From Otatea glauca (taxonomy: Eukaryota; Streptophyta; Magnoliopsida; Poales; Poaceae): a stretch of 64,000 nt of DNA. The stretch covers positions 32,308,176-32,372,175 of the forward strand of contig CM070723.1 in the NCBI GenBank assembly GCA_036346275.1, given 5' to 3'. A program made the position numbers and the translations under genes. The notes below the pieces were generated by a model. The model made no database searches and had not been told where the DNA came from. It worked only from the letters and a program-made list of their open reading frames with translations. Positions 34,728-44,084 of the stretch are shown piece after piece (position 1 is the stretch's first letter; every line of letters begins with the position of its first letter).

Positions 34728-36274
34728 TGTAATACCGCAGAACATTTTCATGTTAGCGAAAAATTTAGTCGAGGTGTGGGTCCCTCTTGTAGACGGTCTC
34801 GGGAGTTTGGTGGGCCTGTCTGTGAGCTTCAGGGTTTAAATTTTAGGCTGTGCGGGGGAAATTTCTTAATTTTCTCCCTCACCTAACCCCACCTCTTCTC
34901 TTTTTCCCCCTCCACATAATCCCCTTCTCTTTTTTCTCCCTCTTGGCTTCTCCTCCTTCTTCCTGGCATCTCTAGCCAGCAGCTTCTCCTCCTCCTCTCC
35001 TCAAGGAGCAACAGTAACACCTTCTCCCTCTCCCTGTTGCTCCCCTCCAGCCATGGCGCCACCCGCCTCCTCCCTCCAGCCAGCCTCCACTCCAACCGAA
35101 GCCCCTCCTCCTTCTTGCTCCTCCTTTGAAGGTAATTAGATTTTTTGGGTTCTAGGGTTCTAGTGCTGTTCTTGGGAGGATATTTGGGGGATTTGGGAGC
35201 TCTAAGGTTTGTGGTTTTGGAGGGAAATGGAGGTAGGTTTTGAGACCTGTTCTGAAGATTTCGAGCTGTGCAGACCTAGTTCTTTCGAGCTGGATTTGGG
35301 GTAGATAGAGGCTTTTCCTAGGGGACCGACTGTAGGATTAGTTGTAGATCTTTCGCTCATATTTATTTAGAGTATAAGAACTCAATTTTTGGTTTAGCCA
35401 TTTAGGAGATATGATTATGTTCGTGACTGCTACCCAGAACTTGCTGCTGTTGTCAGCAGTCTCGGTTTCGTGCTGTTTTGAGCAATCTAGAGGCATTTCC
35501 TACAGGGTTGGCTCGATAATAAGTTCTAGATCTTTGTCTCATGTTTATTTAGAGTACAAGAACTCCATTTTTGGATCATCCATTTAGGAGTTATGAATTT
35601 GTTTGTACCTGCTGCTCAGAATGTGATTATTTGTTGTTCAGAGTTATCTCTGAATTTGTGATGGCTTCGGTTTTGTGTTGATTTGAGCTAATTAGATTTA
35701 TTTTCAGAAAGGTTAGTTATAGAATAAATTGTATGTTGTACTCTTATGATTAATTAGAGCCTAAGAACACAATTTTTGGTTTAGTCATTTAAAAGATTTG
35801 CTAATTTAAAGGTCTGCTATTGAGAATAAAATGCTGTTGGTGCTAGGTTCTGGTTTAAGTCGATTTGAGGTTCATAGAGTCATTTCCAAAAAAGTTGGTT
35901 GTAGAAGAAGTTGTGGGTATTATTCTTAAGATCAGTTAGAGTTTGAGAACATAATTTTTGGATTAGCCATTTGGAAGTTTTTCATATCTGAATGTTTGTT
36001 GTCCAACACTTTCTCCTGCTAGCAGCAGTTTCAAGTTTGTGCTGTGCATGGCTAGTTAGAGGATGAATTAAATTATTTCGATAACAAGAGAAAGTAAGGA
36101 AATTTCCTGTAGATTCCAAAAATGTATTTGTTTAATAATTTGATGTTATTTGCTTGAAGTTATGATTGTTTGAACCTAGTAGTCCTGTTTTTGTCTAATG
36201 CTGAGTTTTGGGGTTAGTGAGCTAGTAGAGGTTAGTGAGTGTTGGTGTATGAATGCATGCGAATATTATTTCAG

Positions 36275-36336
36275 GTGGAGTAGCATCGAGAGTGGCCTCA
36301 TCGTCACACCACTCTGCTCCTCGCGGGTAGAGGCAA
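36275..36336 (+). other. Exon-like block of the G2 3' LTR
   Basis: 62 nt, GC-rich, between ATTATTTCAG| and GTAGAGGCAA|GTGTAT. The borders, length and central CATCGAGAGTGGCC/CACCACTC core recur in the 5' LTR (30857-30918) and, more diverged, in A and G0. A spliced leader exon is the simplest reading; a conserved regulatory site is the alternative. Confidence 0.45.
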
Positions 36337-36595
36337 GTGTATCATGTGGATTAAATGATAGATAGATTTGTAGCTTGATTTGCTAGCAATTTCAATTATG
36401 TTGATATTTATGAGAATATGTATGCTTATGTTTTTGAGGTGGTTCATGATGATAAAAGTGTTAAGTATATGAATTTAAAGATTACGTCAATGCTTATGTA
36501 TATGACATGATAGTGAGAATGCATCTGAAATTTAATTTATTTCATTCGTATTTATGCATTCATAACAGAAGAGATGTCCCCAATGAGCCCTATGT

Positions 36596-36686
36596 CTCAC
36601 ACGTAGTGAGACATGAAAGACCTACTTCGGTAGGCCCCTCCACGGGCTGGATGGGAATGTGAGGGTGCACACCGATGGGTGTGCAC
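36596..36686 (+). other. Hairpin cluster of the G2 3' LTR
   Basis: CTCAC-ACGTA-GTGAG (36596-36610), CCTAC-TTCG-GTAGG (36621-36634, a UUCG tetraloop in RNA) and GTGCACACC-GATG-GGTGTGCAC (36665-36686, perfect 9-bp stem). Same order in the 5' LTR at 31180-31270, where the tetraloop is ATCG. Confidence 0.55.
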
Positions 36687-37328
36687 TCAGCAATACCGGT
36701 AATTGCTATGAAAATGTGCATTATGAGCATGCATGTGCATTGCATGGTTGAAGCTTAAATAATGTTAAATTATGATATTGTTCTTATGTGCAAAGGTTTA
36801 ACTATATTTGAAAATTGCTATAACCTCTTGTTTTAAGCTAGTTGTAATAATATGATGCACTTTGATGAGTTTTGAACTCACTCTTGTTTTTGATGTTTTA
36901 TTTTAGGTACTATTAGAGCGGTATTTTGGAAAGGGGCTTAGCATCACTTCACTCACTCGTTATCAATTAATCTAGGCTTTCTGAGTAGTTAAGAATTTTA
37001 TGCTACCTAGTTGTTTGTTGGATGAACTTTTGTTCTGTAAATAAGTTGTGGCTTATGTTGATGGACTTGTAGGTTTGATTGATGGTTGTGGACTTGTTGT
37101 GTTGTCATTGTTTAGTTCATAAGTAGAAATGTGGTTGCTAGATGCTATACTGGGTTCTTTCGTGTTAATATTGCTCCTGTGGTTATATCATAAATATTGT
37201 TGTTATTGCACTGTTTGGATCTATGTTCTATAGAGGTTATGCTGAAATTTCTACTATTTCGGTGTTCTGCTGGTTTGTTATTGTTTGTGGTGTGACATTC
37301 AGCGCACGGGGGGTGCCAGGGTGTTACA

Positions 37329-39142
37329 GACAAAGAGAAAGATATACTCTCGATAGTCCTGGGAAACATGGAGTACCCGGATTGCACTCAAGGCAAAGGT
37401 GTTTTCGTTTCCTAGAAAATGGGATTCCCACAAGACTCGACACATATCAGAGTAGAAAGAGAAGCAAAGCCGAGCACGATGAATGGCTAGTAGCACTCAT
37501 TGAGAAAAGGGTTGAGGAAAGGCTTAGAGTGCAATTCGATAATCAGCTAAGAAGCCTTGAGGAAAGGATGGAGCAAAGGGTGGCTACGGAGAGGCACGCA
37601 CGAAACATGCAAGCCCAAGACATGTAGACGTAATTCAGCTCAACTAACCGTCCGAGCAGCTGCATGTCTGCCCCTGAGAAGGACGTTGGCGACGCCAGAT
37701 TTCCTCCCGATGACACCTGGGTAATATACATGTCTGCAATGCTCCTTCGATAGATCTGTTAGATGTGTTAGTTAATTGTGTACCCATATTAGATTTCCAC
37801 ACAGTGTAATCTCTAAGTGAGGCTTACCAACGGCTCCATTCCCCTGCAGGCTGTTGCTTGGAGGCACGCGTATCCACTAGTCTAGGGGCATTTGTGCACG
37901 GTCGCACAGTCGATCTAGGCTACATGAAGGTCCATGTTGATGGTGTATATCAAATTTGCAAGGCCTTCGTGCTGGAGATGCCCCCAAACAACGAGATCGT
38001 GACACTAGCAGATGCCATTGGCACATTCATCTGTGGCCTAAGGGGGACATCTCCTTTGACGATCGTCCTGCAGCACCGAAGCTATCGAAACTACCAGAGC
38101 CACGAGATGCACCAGAGCTACCAGCACTACCGGAGCCACATGCTACACTGAAGCAGCCCACCAAATTGGCTACTGTGTCCCATAAGGCACAGGCTGATAC
38201 TTTAGTTTGGGCCCATTTGTCTCCCGTGAAGATGACCTATGATAGACGGTAAGGTGGTAACAAGGGCAAATCAAAGAGGACCATAGAGGCATATGACTTT
38301 CCGTTGGCCCCATTGGCGCGGCAATTTGAGCTAGAATAGCTGTTCGTAAAGGAAGAGCGCTAGCATAAACTTACAATAGCCTGCGTTAGATTGCAAAATT
38401 GGTGCATGGAACAAGCTAACAAGTCGGTGGCACAACTGGTATCGAGTATCTCAATCAACTTCAAGGAGGAGAATTTCTCCTACCAGTTTTTGGATGCCTT
38501 CTCCATGGTCGGCTTCAACGACTTGTTTGATCTCTACAACCTTAACGCCCTCGACGCCTTACTCATCAGATGATGGACATTGTAAGTGTGTGCAATCACG
38601 GTATGCATTCGTGTTGTACTGATAAATTTCATATATATATGATCCTTGATTTTTTATATTTAAATACATGATCATTGAAGTAAAAGCAAGGAAAGAACCG
38701 ATGGGTATTCTCAACCCACAAATGGTGTCTAAGCAAACCATGGATGAAAATTTATAAATCGTCCAGGAGCACGTGCAAAAAGCATTGCTAGATCAATGAG
38801 AAGAAATTCATAATTTTAACCCACAACCCGGGGTAAGTGCGTCCAGTTGCTATACTTGTTGATTTGTACTTTATACACAGCTCGAAATTAGGTTGAATGA
38901 CCAAGGTGACATACCTGTGTAGGTTTCACTAGGTTTTACTTGTAATTCAAGACAAAACTGGGTAATTTCCCTTGATTCCAAAAAGGGTGGCACCCACCAC
39001 TTAACGCCTATCGCAAAATTACTTGAGATGTTCAATGTCTATAGAGCTTGTGGAGGGCTACACAAGGACCCATCGCAGCTGAAGTACATTAATAAGTTTC
39101 TGATATCCGCTAGTACGCAATAATCCTTCACACTCCATAATA
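37329..39142 (+). pseudogene. CACTA K second gene, part 2: transposase tail, DUF8039-like and Ulp1-like region
   Basis: Continues the frame cut at 23087. 37329-37627 gives a charged coiled coil (ALIEKRVEERLRVQFDNQLR). A plausible intron 37721-37849 (GTAATA...CTGCAG) precedes VDLGYMKVHVDGVYQ and LADAIGTFICGLRG, resembling DUF8039. A Pro-rich stretch (LPEPRDAPELPALPEP) follows in a shifted frame. Next come FSMVGFNDLFDLYNLNALD and GILNPQMVSKQTM, then, after another probable intron, WVISLDSKK (38959) to LHKDPSQLKYINKFL, the Ulp1-type peptidase region found in grass CACTA second genes. Multiple stops and frame changes. Interrupted at 39148 by copia E. Confidence 0.7.
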
Positions 39143-39147
39143 ATACA

Positions 39148-40073
39148 TGTTGAAAATCTAGGTATTATTTTTGTTTTAGATTTGAAAATTAAGCTAATTT
39201 CCAAAATGATTAAATACAACAGGCAAGATAAAAGACACCACATATTTCTGTAAAGTAGATCGATCCACAGAGGAAAAATAGGAGAAATCTTACGATGGGC
39301 TTGATGACGAAAAGGAAGCAGCGCAGTAGCGATCGACTGTAGAGGAAGTAGTCGACGCTGAGGAAGTAGTCAACATCATGGATTGCAAGATGAAGAGCTC
39401 GAGCGGTCACGTAGTTGCGCTGCCCAGAAACCTTATTGTCGCCTTGTGCAGGTTCTCTCAGCGGCAACGGTTCGGAGATCCCGCTCTCCTTGCCTCGCGG
39501 TGCACGCCGAGAGGAAGGTCGGTGAAGAACGAGCACATCACGAAAATGCAACACTAATCACAGTCGATGAACGCGAGTATCAGAGCCTCAAAAAAGCCTG
39601 CATCTGTTTGGATGTCTCCAGATTTTATAGCCTCACACCAGTAATGGTCACCATTAAATGCTAGTAACTGCAGATCATTCAAACGACAGTTTCTATTAGA
39701 AACTGACGCCATTATCATGGCTGTTTCAATTCTCAGTAAATGACCCCATTAATTCACTAATAATAGAGAGAAATGGAAAATTAAAAAGGATTTAAACGTG
39801 CCAAGAATTTATTCCACGGCACGGCGACTTGTGACGTCGCAAGTCACAAGTCACGCAGAAAAAACACGCGGAAATACGCGGTAATTCGCGAAATACGCGT
39901 GCGCGTGCGTGTGACTTTAGCCAGCTCCTCACCCTCCATATGTCTCATTACAAGATTTGGTGGGAGCTCTCCCTTTTAAATTGGTATTCTCCCCTCTCAA
40001 CAAGCAATATGGTACTATTATTTGTAGCTTTGGCATTAGAGATAAATGGGCCACTTGGGCCTCATTTCTAACA
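39148..40073 (-). repeat. E 3' LTR (926 bp)
   Basis: Minus-strand TGTTAGAAATGAGG start at 40073 and ATTTTCAACA end at 39148. Its first 261 bp repeat at 42528-42788 with only about eight differences by eye. It contains a CG-rich palindromic patch (GACTTGTGACGTCGCAAGTC on the plus strand near 39824) and ACGCGGAAATACGCGGTAAT-like sequence. Confidence 0.88.
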
Positions 40074-40085
40074 ATCCCCCACCAA
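40074..40085 (-). other. E polypurine tract
   Basis: Minus-strand TTGGTGGGGGAT directly before the LTR start TGTTAGAAATG. Confidence 0.85.
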
Positions 40086-40632
40086 TGCCGAAGTTGACAA
40101 AGACTCAAAAATTTGATTTCTGTGTTGAATCTTTGTTTAATATATCAGTGTTTCGGTGTAAGTCCCATACGGGTTGAACTTTCACCTAGAATAACGTGAT
40201 CCATCCTCCCACAGCTAATGAATGGACTAAGCCTTGAATTCACAGCTTTGTGTGGTTAGATTTCACCAAATCTTAAGCGTCTTGGGTGCCAAAGAACTTC
40301 ACCTCAACGGAGCGTTAAATGGTCATGCTCCCTAATCTTCTCATGAGCTTTCTAGAGAATGCCCCTTTCTCGTGAACTGCGACCACACAGTTAGGCTCAA
40401 GTAGGTGTATTCATTTTAGGTATCCTGTAGGCCAATACCTTTTTCCTTTGACACTAGAATACATTAAGGCTTTAAGCCAACCTTCCATACAGTCGAGAGT
40501 ACTTTGTCTATTAGGACACAGGTACAAATTTAATAATATGTACTCTCTTGTTACAACATCAACTTGTTTTTCCCATTATCTAATCCACGGGATCTCCGAT
40601 CAGGAAGATATGGGTTACCATTATGGTGTAAC

Positions 40633-42527
40633 TCAAGTGGGCCTCATACCCATGTCCATAGATGCAATGGAAATCGCCTTCCTTGCAACTCCTTTTGTAA
40701 AAGGATCTGCCAGATTTTTCTCAGTACGAATATAATTCACAGCAATAACTCCGGAGTTTCTCAATTTTCTGACAGTTTTGAGCCTACGCTTCACATGTCT
40801 AGAGGACTTCATGTTATCCTTAGTACTCATAACCTTAGTCAATACTGTTTGGTTATCGCAGTACATTAGGATCGCCGGTATTGGTTTCTCAACCAGTGGC
40901 AAGTCCAACAGTAGCTCTCTAAGCCATTCAGCCTCAACAGTGGCTGTGTCTAGTGCTACAAGGTCAGCTTCCATGGTTGACCTCGTTAATATGGTCTGTT
41001 TGCAAGACCTCCATGAAACTGCAGCACCAGCTAAGGTAAAGACATAACCACTTGTAGCTTTGATCTCATCCGCATCCGAGATCCAATTGGAATCACTATA
41101 TCCTTCTAATACAGATGGATACCTAGTATAGTGAATTCCGTAAGATGTTGTGCCTCTCAAATAACGCAACACTCTTTCAAGTGCCTCCCAATGATCATCT
41201 CCAGGGTTAGATGTAAACCGACTCAATTTGCTCACAGCAAATGAAATATCAGGTCTTGTGGCACCAGCTAGATACATAAGAGACCCAATAATTTGTGAAT
41301 ATCTCAATTGATCTTTCCGTAACCCTTGATTTTTCCAAAGCTTAACACTCGGATCATAAGGTGTTGGGGAAATTTTGCAATTCTCACAGCCGAATTGACT
41401 CAATATTTTCTCAGCATAATGGGATTGGTTCAAAATGATCCCATCCTCATTCTTGATCAATTTAATATTCAGAATAACATCTGCCTCTCCTAAGTCTTCC
41501 ATATCAAAGCATCGAGATAAGAGAGATTTGACCTCGTCAATTACAGAAGTGTTTGTCCCAAAAATAAGTATGTCATCAACACACAAACACAAAATAACAC
41601 CTTGACCCCCACCATAATGATAGTATACACACTTATCTGCCTCATTAACAGCAAAGCCAGCAGATGTCAAAGTTTTATCAAACTTTTCGTGCCATTGCTT
41701 AGGTGCTTGCTTTAGGCCATACAATGATTTTAACAATTTGCACACTTTATTTTCCTGTCCAGTAATCACATAACCATCTGGTTGCTCCATATAAATTTCT
41801 TCCTCCAACTCTCCATTAAGGAAAGCTGTCTTTACATCCATTTGATGGACGTGTAGACCATGGGAAGCAGCTAATGAAATGAGCACTCTAATGGTGGTTA
41901 ATCTGGCAACAGGAGAATAAGTATCAAAATAATCCTCTCCTTTTTTCTAAGTATAACCCTTGGCCACAAGTCTTGCCTTGTACTTATCAACAGTACCATC
42001 AGGCCTCATTTTCTTTTTGAAGATCCACTTGCATCCAACAGGTTTGCACCCACTAGGAAGATCAGTGATCTCCTAAGTCCCGTTAGCCATGATGGAATCC
42101 ATCTCGCTACGGACCGCCTCTTTCCAATACTTAGCATCAGGTAGTGCATAAGCCTCTGAAAGAGATTTTGGCACATCATCCACGAGATAAACAATAAAGT
42201 CATCACCAAAGGTTTTCTCAACCCTTTGTCTCTTGCTCCTACGAGGAGCCTCAGCAACTAAATTGTTATCCTCCTCAGAAATATCTTCTACTGGTAGTGT
42301 ATCACTTATTGGTTCAGAAACAGAGGTAGGTTCAGCATTATAAATATTATTAGTTTGAGTATTCTCAGTTCGTGAAGAACTACCCGCTGGTCTCATAGGA
42401 TAAATATCCTCAAAAAATGAAGCATCTCTGGACTCCATTATTGTGTTAACAATAATCTCAAGAGTTTCTGATTTTACTACTAAAAATCTATAGGCTGTGC
42501 TGTTATGTGCATATCCTAGAAATTTAG
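40633..42527 (-). pseudogene. E pol: end of integrase, reverse transcriptase, RNase H
   Basis: One reading frame, with only two stops (TAG at 42073-42075 replacing a Trp codon, TAG at 41947-41949 replacing a Gln codon). It opens with KFLGYAHNSTAYRFLV (integrase C-terminus) and a Ser/Glu-rich linker, then DAKYWKEAVRSEMDSI. RT shows HQMDVKTAFLNGELEEEIYM, LYGLKQAPKQWHEKF and the active-site box as CVDDILIF instead of YVDD. RNase H has YSDSNW, STMEADLVALD and YCDNQTVL. The frame ends with the stop at 40633. Both stops fit C-to-T transitions on one or other strand. Confidence 0.93.
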
Positions 42528-42788
42528 TCCACGGCATGGCGACTCGTGACGTCGCAAGTCACAAGTCACGCAGAAAAAACACGCGGAAATACGCGGTAAT
42601 TCGCGAAATACGCGTGCGCGTGCGTGTGACTTTAGCCAGCTCCTCACCCTCCATATGTCTCATTACAAGATATGGTAGGAGCTCTCCCTTTTAAATTGGT
42701 ATTCTCCCCTCTCAACTAGCAATATGGTACTATTATTTGTAGCTTTGGCATTAGAGATAAATGGGCCACTTGGGCCTCATTTGGAACA
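42528..42788 (-). repeat. E 5' LTR, first 261 bp only
   Basis: Direct repeat of 39813-40073. On the minus strand it starts TGTTCCAAATGAGG at 42788 and breaks off where the integrase reading begins, so the U3-side fragment is fused to pol. Confidence 0.9.
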
Positions 42789-42793
42789 ATACC

Positions 42794-43062
42794 TTCGGAA
42801 CTATCCTATTATATTTTGGTAGTGTCACTAGCAGCCACAGGCCACAACATGCAACTCCTCATTAGTGCAAAGAAGACCATTGTCATAGAGGTTTGTCAAT
42901 CTTGCAATAATTGTTTCTACTTATTAATTTATACACATGCAAGACTCTACTCTTCCCATCAACAGGCTTCAAAATGCGTTGAATTTGCATTGGAATAGGC
43001 TGACTTACTAGGAATTCGAGGACAACTTTATGCCTTCTTGATGCGTGAGGTCATAAATCTAG
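42794..43062 (+). pseudogene. CACTA K second gene, part 3: end of the Ulp1-like region
   Basis: The sequence reads CH(stop)QPQATTCNSS near 42830-42870, resembling the CHQQPP...C segment around the Ulp1-type catalytic Cys. After an AT-rich gap with an acceptor-like CATCAACAG, ADLLGIRGQLYAFLMREVIN is encoded at about 42998-43057, the usual last segment of these CACTA second-gene products. Continues the gene broken at 39142. Confidence 0.6.
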
Positions 43063-43370
43063 AAGGTGAGTGCACTCAGCCTGGCCTGATGAGTTATGAA
43101 TTTGCTAGTTACCACTTGGGTTAATTTGTGAATCTTGTGTTGTGAATTTGTGAACTGTAGTTATGAATTCAATTAGTTAATATATCTGAGTTGATTTCTG
43201 AAATGGATGCGTTGTACGTTGTAATATGTGATCTGAGTTCATTTCTGAAATGTATTCCGTAATAACATGCTTGTGATGTAAACTCTGTAATATGTTTTGT
43301 TTCATAGGGCATGGCTAGCATTTCTTGAGGCTAGTCAGGAAATAAAAAAGTGTAAACATTGGAAAGGCAA
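43063..43370 (+). other. CACTA K 3' region, no gene seen
   Basis: AT-rich, with repeated TTGTGAATTTGTGAA and CTGAGTTxATTTCTGAAATG motifs (43180-43250). Probably 3' untranslated sequence. Confidence 0.5.
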
Positions 43371-43622
43371 CATCACAGACAGTTCTAAATAAGAACCGTT
43401 TGTGAAGCATCACAGACGGTTCTAAACAAGAACCGTCTGTGAAGCTACCTACATCACAGACTATTCTTGTTTAGAACTGTCTGTGAAAACAATTTTCATA
43501 GGCAGTTCGAAAATCGTTTGTGATGTGTCCTTCTTATCACTGACACTTTGTTACAGATGGTTCACAAAACAGTCTATGATATGGTTTATGAACCGTTTGT
43601 GATGAGCTTTTGTGCAGTAGTA
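43371..43622 (-). repeat. Right end of CACTA K: five subterminal palindromes and terminus
   Basis: Palindromes based on CATCACAGACGGTTC / GAACCGTCTGTGA start at 43371, 43408 and 43452, with decayed versions at about 43498 and 43552. They are followed by GAGCTTTTGTGCAGTAGTA at the end. Inverted, the terminus reads TACTACTGCACAAAAGC, a CACTA-type end with its first C changed. Confidence 0.72.
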
Positions 43623-43680
43623 TTTGTATGTAAAGGAATTTCCAATAATTAAACAAAGGACTTGTATGTTATACAATCAT

Positions 43681-43967
43681 GCTTGGGTGCAATCAAACTA
43701 AAAATCATCATGAAAATTATGAAAAAAATTCTATATGTACTTCATTGTTTACACTATATATGTATAAAATTCAAGTTCAAATTATGTGTTAAGTGTAATA
43801 AAAAAGAGAAAACATTTACAAATTTTAAGTCCAAACATTTTTAATAATTTTATTTTTTTGTTACTCTTATGATAGAATGAATTTGAACTTGAACTTTTAG
43901 TCTATAAGTACATCTTGATTTTTTTGTAACTTTTTGTGATGATTTTTAGGTTGATTGCACCCCAAGC
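43681..43967. mobile_element. Fold-back MITE (287 bp)
   Basis: The left arm begins GCTTGGGTGCAATCAAACTA; the right arm, inverted, begins GCTTGGGGTGCAATCAACCT. Both continue with AAAAATCATCA, and further matches (ATGTACTT, AAGTTCAAATT) reach deep into the element, so most of it can fold into one long imperfect hairpin. AT-rich, non-coding. No convincing target duplication; flanks are CAT and ATA. Superfamily unassigned. Confidence 0.7.
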
Positions 43968-44084
43968 ATATTTATTACCATACGCTGCCATTAAACAAAG
44001 GATAATGCATAAGGTTCTCATATTTCTACTTTTTGAAACACTAGTTGGATGCCAGTACCATGCCATGGATAAAAAATATCATAA

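Larger units (their letters stand above)
23088..37328 (+). mobile_element. Element G2: A-related LTR retrotransposon inserted in the CACTA gene
   Basis: Plus strand. The 5' LTR is in two pieces (23088-23537, 30342-31653), then a non-coding internal domain, a polypurine tract and a 3' LTR (34728-37328). LTRs start TGTAATACCGCAG and end GTGTTACA. The left flank is AACAG and the right flank GACAA. The CACTA reading frame rejoins perfectly across the gap, so the original duplication was probably AACAG with a 4-bp loss on the right (inference). The primer site and last ~260 bp of the 5' LTR are deleted, and C2 plus a ~550-bp deletion removed the middle of the 5' LTR. Confidence 0.88.
34728..37328 (+). 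repeat. G2 3' LTR (2601 bp, complete)
   Basis: The reference copy for this LTR type. It has a CT-rich leader with donor-like TTTGAAG|GTAATTAG (GT 35132), four modules with motif starts near 35369, 35551, 35756 and 35938, an exon-like block (36275-36336) and a hairpin cluster (36596-36686). Acceptor-like TTTTATTTTAG|GTAC (exon side 36907) and the end GTGTTACA (37328) complete it. No coding capacity; open frames in the CT-rich leader are compositional. Confidence 0.92.
39148..42788 (-). mobile_element. Ty1-copia element E (internally deleted)
   Basis: A different copia family from C1-C5, with a 3' LTR (39148-40073), polypurine tract, reverse transcriptase-RNase H and only the first 261 bp of the 5' LTR (42528-42788). 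Flanking 5-mers are ATACA (39143-39147) and ATACC (42789-42793), a 4/5 target duplication. Gag, protease, integrase core, primer site and the rest of the 5' LTR were deleted. The junction near 42515-42530 lies in sequence (GAATTTA.TCCACGGCA) similar in LTR and integrase, which suggests microhomology. Lineage looks Tork-like from the RT, not certain. It interrupts the Ulp1-like exon of CACTA K. Confidence 0.88.
18724..43622 (+). mobile_element. CACTA element K with nested retrotransposons
   Basis: Both ends carry the same subterminal palindromes built on TCACAGAC. The left end reads TACTACACCAAAC (18724), the right end, inverted, TACTACTGCACAAAAG (43622); each differs from CACTAC at the first base. 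A second CACTA gene lies between, in three genomic pieces (22256-23087, 37329-39142, 42794-43062). Removing G2 (23088-37328) and E (39148-42788) leaves about 7 kb. The 3-bp flanks (ATT and TTT) match at only two positions, so the target duplication is not proven. No TNP2 gene lies inside these borders, so K would need transposase in trans. Confidence 0.65.

Noticed and set aside
39824..39900. CG-rich palindromic patch resembling a regulatory operator
   Set aside because: It is part of the E LTR (repeated at 42539-42615). It may hold promoter elements, but nothing specific can be named.
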